Shown here in pieces: positions 57,602 through 64,000 of a stretch of 64,000 nucleotides of DNA (position 1 is its first letter; each line of letters opens with the position of its first letter). Origin of the DNA: Heterostelium album PN500. Its lineage: Eukaryota > Evosea > Eumycetozoa > Acytosteliales > Acytosteliaceae. The notes beneath the pieces are model-generated. The model was not told the DNA's origin and did not search any database. It saw only the letters and a list, made by a program, of their open reading frames with translations. The position numbers were made by a program, and so were the translations under genes. The DNA is taken from contig NW_008805071.1 in NCBI RefSeq assembly GCF_000004825.1, forward strand, positions 310,001-374,000, written 5' to 3'.

Positions 57602-57838
57602 CATGTAATTTGTTTATTTATGCAAAAACCAAAAAAAATAAATGATGAGTGTAACGTTTTTTTTTTCACATAGCACTGACCAAAAAAATGAAAATTTTAT
57701 TTTTTGGGTGTGTGATCAGATTTTGCTTCGTTTTTTTAATTGATTAGAATATCATACATTAGATCAATCAAATTGTAAATTTAAATTTACTGTTAATATT
57801 ATTATTAATAAATAGTAGATTATCAGTATTTTTACAAG

Positions 57839-59424
57839 ATGTCAAACATTTTACGTGGTAGTCAACAATTACTGAGATCGTCGGCATCGCTGATGATCAA
57901 GAACACCAGTAACACTTGCAACAGATTGGTTTCAAACAACAGCAATAACAGCAGAGTCATTCGTTTATATAGTAGCACTAGCAATAATGTTGCAACCAAA
58001 ACCAACACCCTAGAGTATATAGATAAAGTTGAAAAGTCATCGATTCCATTTCAATTCCTTTCCATTTCTAAAGATCAATGGAGGTATGCATATTCATATA
58101 TATATATATATTCATTATCTATAAAGTAATAATATTAAATAATATATTATATATATTATGAATGAATAGCAAAAATATAGGTAAAGAAAACATCTCAAAA
58201 GAATTAAAATCACATTTCGATAGAATCGGAAAAGAAAAAGACAGATCGACATTGTTGAGAGAACCGGTGTTCAAGGTGATCGAATGGATGAATAGAATGA
58301 AGCAACAGCAATTCGAGAAGAACTCACCGGAGGACTACTGTATGTTGGTCGACGGTAAGCGTGGATCGGGCAAGTCGGTCACACTCTCACAGTTGGTCTT
58401 CTGGGCCAAGCAACAAGGTTGGTTCGTCTTCTACGTGCCATCCGTCCACAAATTCATTCACACCGGTTCATTGACCCCGTTCGTCGAGAACCCAATGCTC
58501 TTTGAACAACACGAGCTCTCCACTCACCTACTCAACCAGATGCTCGAAGTCAATGGTGATCTAATGAAGAAGATTCCATTGAAAACAAAGTTTAGAGTAA
58601 GTATAGTTTACACTTATTAAAGTTTAGCTCGTTAGTTAGTTAGTTTGCTAACAAATAGTTTTGTTACAATTTACTTACATATCTTATATTATTATTATTT
58701 TTGTTTAGATCCAATTTAATAACTTTAAATCATCACCAGAGAAAACATTGTATGATTTGGTATCTTCATCACTTTTCGATTGTAGCAGTGAGGTGTTGTA
58801 TCACTTTAAGCGTGAGATGGATTGTATTGTTGAATTCCCAGTTTTGATTGCACTCGATGGATACAATCATTTCCACCGTCTCTCAGAGTATGGTGACATG
58901 TACGACGCCAAAACATTCATGGGAACTCTCCCAACCGACAGACTATTGGCATCACATCTATTCAAACCACTTTTCAATCATAGTTTGGTAAGCAATCAAT
59001 CAATCGATTAACCACAAACAAAACATAACAAAACAAAACAATAACTAATCAAATATTTATTAAAAATAACAACAATAGTCAAATGGTGTTGTAGTTGCAT
59101 CTACAACTGACGATGTTAGCAAGGCACAGATTTTAGAGGAATTCAAGAATGAAAATCAACTCGTTCACATTCCAAAGTTCACTCTCTACGAAATGAGATT
59201 GTTGTTAAACTATTTAGTTGAAATTAAATATTTAGAGAAAGGTATGAAATGAAATGAAACGAAACAAAACAAAACAACTATTATAAAAGTAAGAGATCAA
59301 ATTACTAACTAAATATCGATCAAATTATCAATGAATAGTTCCATCACAAGAGACAGTTCAATATTTATGGCAAATGTCAAGTGGTAATGCAAGAGATGTT
59401 TGGAAGTTTGTATCTTTGCTCTAA
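57839..59424 (+). CDS. dap3: Mitochondrial small-subunit ribosomal protein mS29 (DAP3)
   Basis: Five exons: 57839-58083, 58170-58596, 58709-58987, 59079-59241 and 59339-59424. All phases agree, giving 399 residues. The N-terminus (MSNILRGSQQLLRSSASLMI ... RLYSS) is a mitochondrial presequence. The P-loop is YCMLVDGKRGSGKSVTLSQL. Other family blocks are FYVPSVHKFIHTGSLTPFVE, FPVLIALDGYNHFHRLSEYG, GVVVASTTDDVSKAQ and IPKFTLYEMRLLLNYLVE. DAP3 is a GTP-binding protein of the mitochondrial 28S-type subunit head; animal forms also take part in apoptosis signalling. Confidence 0.94.
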
Positions 59425-59844
59425 ACAACCGATCGATTGTTCATATATATATGGAGTATCTGAAACAGACATTGATTGGATTTCTTATAACAGCAACAAC
59501 ATTAATAATAATAACAAATTAAAATCAAATAAATAAATTACTTTTAGTATAAAATCAAAAAGATTGAAGCATAAATATATTTAAGCTTGAATAAAGAGGA
59601 AAAAGAGATGATTTATGATGAGCTTTGTATTTAAATATACATTTTTTTGTTTATTTTTGTTAATGACAACTGAACAAGTTACATTAATTTAAAAAAGAAA
59701 GTACTATTTTATAATAATAATTGTATTAGTTATGTTATTCAATCAATTTAGTTAATAATATTTAAATTATTTACTTAACTTACTTTTTTTGTTTTTGTTT
59801 TTTTTTTTTTTTTGAAAAGATACAGGTGCAGTGTAGTTAACAGT
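59425..59844. other. Intergenic between convergent genes
   Basis: About 420 bp of A+T-rich DNA with a T15 run at 59799-59813. It holds the 3' ends of dap3 and the Cys-rich peptide gene. No gene seen. Confidence 0.5.
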
Positions 59845-60027
59845 TTATTTACATCTTGTACAACAGTTTGATTCATCAGCTGGATAAAAGGTAAGACCCA
59901 TTTTGGCGCATGATTCTTGGGTGTATGTATACTGGCATCTGCACAGTCTGTCGGTTTCTCCCATAGCAACTGCAATGCAACCAAAGATAACAATAGCAAT
60001 CAACAAGTAAAAGAATGACTTATTCAT
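59845..60027 (-). CDS. Small secreted Cys-rich peptide, cluster member 1
   Basis: 60 residues, single exon. Signal peptide: KSFFYLLIAIVIFGCIAVAM. Mature part: CxCx8Cx14CCxxC (LCRCQYTYTQESCAKMG, then PADESNCCTRCK). The same frame with identical spacing from the second Cys onward occurs in 61091-61315 and 61718-61918. It is transcribed away from the other members. At under 40 mature residues it resembles disulfide-rich signalling or antimicrobial peptides, but this is inference from form only. Confidence 0.75.
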   Translation of the reverse strand: MNKSFFYLLIAIVIFGCIAVAMGETDRLCRCQYTYTQESCAKMGLTFYPADESNCCTRCK

Positions 60028-61090
60028 TTTATAGTTTTTAGATAGTTTTTATATAAAGGTAAAAGTTATAACTTTTTTTTTATCTATTTAAATGATATAC
60101 GATTAGTATTTGTAATTGAAAATAAGGTTATTCTTTCAAACAAAGTTTGTTTTTATATTATTAATTCAAAGCAAGAAAATGTCTAATATTAATCAATTTA
60201 AATAATCAAAATATTCATTCTTCTTTTTTATTTTAATTATCTCTAATTTAGTTGTGTATTTTGTTTGTTGTTTGGTTGTTGTTGTTGTTTGTTATCGTTT
60301 TGGTAATCAATAACATAACCAGGGAAGTGATTGTGGTGTATGTGTTTAAAAACAATTTCTAATGCACTGTTTAAGAAGTAAGATTAGTGGTAGTGTTTAA
60401 TACCATCATTCAAACACACTAAGAGTTTTTACACAATATAATTAATATAATGGTATCACACTATTGCGTGTCGAATAATAATACTATGTAATACATTAAT
60501 AATATTATTATGTATATGTATGAATGAATTATTGAGATCGAATTATTTTAAAAATAGTATCTTTAAGATATATAAAACAAAATGAACATTTTTTTGCAAA
60601 TTTAAAATATTTGATAACAATAACTTCAAAATTTAATAATAACAACTTTATGATGAACATTATTTTTTTTTTTGTTTCCAAAATTAGTAAAGTGGTTTTA
60701 GAGTAATATTGATAACCAGTGATAAAGATTTACTATTTTGGTAACCAGGATTGGATAAAAAAAAAAAAGAGTAAATTATGATAATTTGATTAGATATCTG
60801 ATTGGAATACAAAACATACCTGGTAATATTTACAAATATTTAATTTTGTGTTTAAAAACAATAAATTTATTTATTTAAAACTGATCAACAAACTTACAAT
60901 TTAAATAGAAATTATTTTTTTTTTTTGCAAATATATTTTTTTTTTTGAGTCATCCCCACATAGTCACTAAAATGACTCGACAAAAGCCTAATCATTCAAG
61001 ATAAGACTTGTCACCATTGTAAAGAATAAATAGAAGATGTGATTGATAAACATGAACTATTCTTATTTTAAAATATAATTGATAGATAAA
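60028..61090. other. Intergenic in the Cys-rich peptide cluster
   Basis: About 1.06 kb, A+T-rich. It has TTGTTGTTTGG repeats near 60260-60290 and T-runs. A 30-bp segment at 60674-60703 (TTTCCAAAATTAGTAAAGTG) recurs upstream of the gene at 62289, and there is a small hairpin AGTCATCC...GACTCGAC near 60948-60980. No coding frame seen. Confidence 0.5.
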
Positions 61091-61315
61091 ATGAAACTAG
61101 GATTGTTATTTCTAGTTTTTGTTATATTTGGTATTGTTGTTGCCAATTTAAGCTTAGAAAAGAGTAGTAGTGAAGATTTAGATTTGCAAATTGATGTAGA
61201 GCCAAAGATTTGCACAGCCACCTGTAAACTATACCTCCCTGAAGAAGCATGTACCAGTCAAGGCAAGGTGTTAGTTCCAATCAGTGACACTGTTTGTTGT
61301 CCCTATTGTAAATAA
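61091..61315 (+). CDS. Small secreted Cys-rich peptide, cluster member 2
   Basis: 74 residues, single exon. I start at the ATG at 61091 because the in-frame codon at 61079 is TTG. Signal peptide: MKLGLLFLVFVIFGIVVANL. An acidic spacer (EKSSSEDLDLQIDVEPK) leads to the Cys module Cx3Cx8Cx14CCxxC: CTATCKLYLPEEACTSQG, then PISDTVCCPYCK. The last 30 residues are close to those of member 3 (YLxxxxCTSxGxxxVPISDTVCCPYC), so the two are tandem duplicates. The acidic spacer could be a propeptide. Confidence 0.8.
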   Translation: MKLGLLFLVFVIFGIVVANLSLEKSSSEDLDLQIDVEPKICTATCKLYLPEEACTSQGKVLVPISDTVCCPYCK

Positions 61316-61717
61316 TAGATCAATCAATTAACAACAGTGTCAATCAACAACAACAACATCATCATCAATATCACCGGGCAATTGTTATGCATAAATGAAG
61401 TGTCAATAGTAAGTTTTATTTAACCACTTACTAACATTCAAATAAAATTACGATTAAATTACTAACTATCATTTTTATATTATAGATTCATTCTTAACTC
61501 CAATAAATAGTGGTCACATACTCTTTATTCAATTTCAAACCTTAATAGATTCACACTTACATACATTCATTCACTATCATATCTTACATACATTTTTACA
61601 ATTATTTTTAATTATATATTAATTATTAAATAGCATTTTACTATTATCATTTCTACAAATTATTTTATTTTCTTATAACAACTACGTATATTGATGTTGA
61701 TTGTTCAACATAAGAAA

Positions 61718-61918
61718 ATGTTGTATAGAAAGTTATTGGTTGTAGCTTTGTTTGTTATTTTAGGTTGCTATAACTCTTTTGCAATGGCAGAGGTAGCAAA
61801 GAAGTGTGCTGTCTATTGTAGATTATACTTGGATCCAGCAGAATGTACAAGTAGAGGTCAGATCTATGTTCCAATAAGTGATACTGTCTGTTGTCCGTAC
61901 TGTGCCAACCCACTATAA
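61718..61918 (+). CDS. Small secreted Cys-rich peptide, cluster member 3
   Basis: 66 residues from the ATG at 61718 (MLYRKLLVVALFVILGCYNS); an in-frame ATG at 61694 would add eight residues before the signal peptide. Cleavage is likely after FAMA. The mature part CAVYCRLYLDPAECTSRG, then PISDTVCCPYC, has the cluster spacing Cx3Cx8Cx14CCxxC. The 61316-61717 gap and the 61919-62288 gap around it are A+T-rich; a second copy of the 60674 motif lies at 62100-62130. Confidence 0.8.
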   Translation: MLYRKLLVVALFVILGCYNSFAMAEVAKKCAVYCRLYLDPAECTSRGQIYVPISDTVCCPYCANPL

Positions 61919-62288
61919 ATCTAATGATACAATGTTCATTGCCAATCATTCAATAAAATTTAAATATAGAATAATAATAACTAATCTAATTATTTTAAAA
62001 TATTTAATAGTATCTTTAATATAAAACAATTGAAATTTTATGATTGAAGAGATAAAATATTTAACTTTAAAATCTGATGAAGATCATAAATAATATATAG
62101 TTTCCAAATCTAGAAAAGTGGTTATAGAATCTATTTATTCGTATCTAGTCAGGATAAACTAAACTTGTTATTTCCATTTTTTTTTATTTTTTTTTAATCA
62201 AAATTTAATCAAAATTAGATTATTCCCATTCCCTGCAGTACAAAAAAAAAAAAAGTTAAGGTTAAATATACAATTAGATAAAGATAAT

Positions 62289-62522
62289 ATGAAAGTTATA
62301 GAAATATTAAAAAAAATTATAGGGTCCATTGCTTATATTATCTTAACCATTTTTGTTGTTGCATGTTTTGTAGCGAATTTAGATTCGGATTTAGATTTCG
62401 ATTTCGATTTCGATTTCGATTCAGATTCAACATCAGTTAATGAAGATAAAGAAACTTGCACTCCACCTGCAGACTCTACCCCAGCAAAGAAAAATGTACC
62501 CACCAAAGCAAAACTTCAATGA
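62289..62522 (+). CDS. Small secreted or membrane protein, possible degenerate cluster member
   Basis: 77 residues, single exon. A hydrophobic segment (IIGSIAYIILTIFVVACFVA) is followed by NLDSDLDFDFDFDFDSDSTS, an Asp/Phe run built from a GATTTC hexanucleotide repeat. A tail KETCTPPADSTPAKK has only one Cys. Position, orientation, size, hydrophobic start followed by an acidic stretch, and an upstream motif shared with the 61091 gene (62100-62130) suggest it descends from the Cys-rich family but lost the module. Alternatively it is unrelated. 62523-62922 holds no further gene. Confidence 0.55.
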   Translation: MKVIEILKKIIGSIAYIILTIFVVACFVANLDSDLDFDFDFDFDSDSTSVNEDKETCTPPADSTPAKKNVPTKAKLQ

Positions 62523-62922
62523 TCGAATCAAATAGCACTCAAACAGTTCTGTAAATCAATAATAAGAAAGAGTCGCATGTTCCACTTTCAATTACTTATT
62601 ATCTTTAAATTCTAAACAAAATAAAAATAACAATAATAGTAGTCAAAACTCTTTGTTCACTCTATCCTGAAAGCAACAACAACAATAACAATAACAAAAA
62701 TAAAATAAATAAAATAATAATATTCTAATTTAAACTAATAAAAGGAATATTAATTTAATTTCAAATAAATAAATATCTGTTTGATCAAATTTGACTATTT
62801 TGGAATTGGGTGTCTAATAAAAAAAGTTTTTCATTCGTTTTTTTTTTTTATCTCTGATCAGATTTTTATTAAATTTTATTTTTTATTTATTATTTAAAGA
62901 GTTTTTCATTTATATAAACAAT

Positions 62923-63421
62923 ATGTCATCAAAAGTAGCACCAATAACAACATCATCTCTAGTATTGTTTAGAAGATTGTTGAGAGAGGGACTGAGATAC
63001 CCTGCTATAAAACAAGATCGTTGGTGGCGTGCCAACGTCAGAGAGTCGTTCCGTGAGAACAAACATGTAAAAGATGAACAAGAAATTAAAATACTACAAG
63101 ATAAAGTTAAATCATATCGTTTCTACTTAAAAGCTGCTAAAGATTTACAAGTATGTCATTTAAATCAATCAAATGAATGATTCAAACTACAGATTTCAAT
63201 ATTAACAAATCAACCTTTAATGTCATTCTACTATATAGAATTTATTAGAACAATATAATATAGGTATACCAACAAGAGATAGAATTGTAAAGTCATCACA
63301 GAGAGTAGGATTACAGGTACCAGAGTGGCCAGAAGAAAGACACAAAAAGATCGAAGAAGAACGTCAGAAACTTAGAGATAAAATTGGACAATCTTACATC
63401 AAAGAGTCTGACCAACAATAA
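62923..63421 (+). CDS. Mitochondrial LYR-motif protein (LYRM9/FMC1-like)
   Basis: Exons 62923-63150 and 63239-63421 join in phase 0 (GTATGT donor), 136 residues. The N-terminal helix LVLFRRLLREGLRYPAIKQD corresponds to the LYR motif (here FRR), and WRANVRESFRENKHVKDEQE is the usual second helix. NLLEQYNIGIPTRDRIVKSS followed by QRVGLQVPEWPEE matches the conserved end of the LYRM9/FMC1 group (...VGLxxP). LYR proteins help assemble Fe-S proteins and respiratory complexes through acyl carrier protein in the mitochondrial matrix; FMC1 serves ATP synthase assembly. Exact subgroup uncertain. Confidence 0.8.
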
Positions 63422-63751
63422 ATGAATATAATAATAATTAGATATATATATATATATAAAGAGAATAATCAAAAAAGACAAAAAAAAAAAACAAAGATTT
63501 AATATTGAATGAATTATACACACAACACACAAACACAAGCACATTCATTGTCATATCATATTTTTAAGTGTTTATCTACCTATCTACTTATTAATGTATA
63601 CTATGAATGAATATATTATACAATATAGAATACTAAATCAATGTTGGAATGATAAACTATCTACTTTGAAATGGAAATACAATCTATCATTGTAATTATA
63701 TTCTATATACTTACTTTAATATGAATCTATATTATTTGATATAATACTTAC
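63422..63751. other. Intergenic
   Basis: About 330 b of A+T-rich DNA with (TA)n at 63441-63458. No gene seen. Confidence 0.45.
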
Positions 63752-64000
63752 ATGTATGACTTGTTTCAAAGAATATCTAAATTACATTATGAAATCATAC
63801 GATCTGGTATTAGAAAGAATATGAATGATATTATGTTTAGAGATATAACTTTGCTTCGACATCTATCATCGAAATACAATGTTATGCAATCAATTCATTC
63901 ATTATCTACTTCCATTGAAGCATTAGAACTGAGACTATCACAAATTAAAAACTATAATAGAAGTAATGATACAAATAATAATGTAATTTTATCATTTAAT
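63752..64000 (+). CDS. 5' part of an unidentified helical protein, cut by the window end
   Basis: From the ATG at 63752 the frame stays open for 83 codons to the window edge: YDLFQRISKLHYEIIRSGIR, NDIMFRDITLLRHLSSKYNV, STSIEALELRLSQIKN, then an Asn-rich stretch. The regular Leu/Ile spacing in SLSTSIEALELRLSQIK suggests a coiled coil. It is too short to identify. Confidence 0.5.
   Translation, partial: MYDLFQRISKLHYEIIRSGIRKNMNDIMFRDITLLRHLSSKYNVMQSIHSLSTSIEALELRLSQIKNYNRSNDTNNNVILSFN

Overview
The window looks like nuclear DNA of a dictyostelid social amoeba. Gene-free DNA is extremely A+T-rich with long poly-A and poly-T runs. Genes are split by short (about 60-110 nt) GTAAGT/GTATGT...AG introns. 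Proteins carry long Asn and Gln runs, and there are F-box/FNIP and NRTEGC-type ankyrin proteins, a combination typical of dictyostelids. Coding DNA is less A+T-biased than I would expect for Dictyostelium discoideum, so a group 1-3 relative is plausible; this is inference. All exon joins were worked out by eye.

1-23.5 kb is a dense housekeeping stretch. It holds a partial mitochondrial helical-repeat protein, an ankyrin protein, an unusual desaturase fusion (an eroded DesA-type domain, then a Delta9 desaturase, then cytochrome b5), and a CFDP1/Swc5 chromatin factor. These are followed by GDAP2, lunapark, a Herp-like ER protein, a Q-rich protein, a damaged TM9 (nonaspanin) gene, a Yae1/LTO1-like remnant and a second ankyrin gene. 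23.7-31 kb is a mobile-element zone: ankyrin gene fragments in opposite orientations, a 2.3-kb DNA transposon with a DDE transposase, an F-box/FNIP gene at its edge, and retroelement-like debris around a tRNA-Leu(AAG).

31.5-45 kb returns to genes: a secreted Cys-rich protein with a decayed copy, site-1 protease, the AP-1/AP-2 beta adaptin, Pam16, a universal stress protein, MGMT and a coiled-coil gene. 45.3-55.3 kb is the strangest part. Two nearly identical arms of about 435 bp lie in inverted orientation about 7.2 kb apart, each bordered on its outer side by a minisatellite of different sequence. Between them are a third minisatellite, a decayed proteasome alpha-7 copy, a G+C-rich island and a long polyglutamine protein with a duplicated N-terminal module.

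56-64 kb carries a FAM172/Arb2-domain protein, mitoribosomal DAP3 (mS29), a cluster of four small putative secreted peptides (three sharing a cysteine pattern), a mitochondrial LYR-motif protein and a gene cut by the window end. Several genes fit shared cell biology: ER shape and stress (lunapark, Herp, site-1 protease), trafficking (AP beta, TM9) and mitochondrial biogenesis (Pam16, DAP3, LYR protein). No operon-like coordination is evident.
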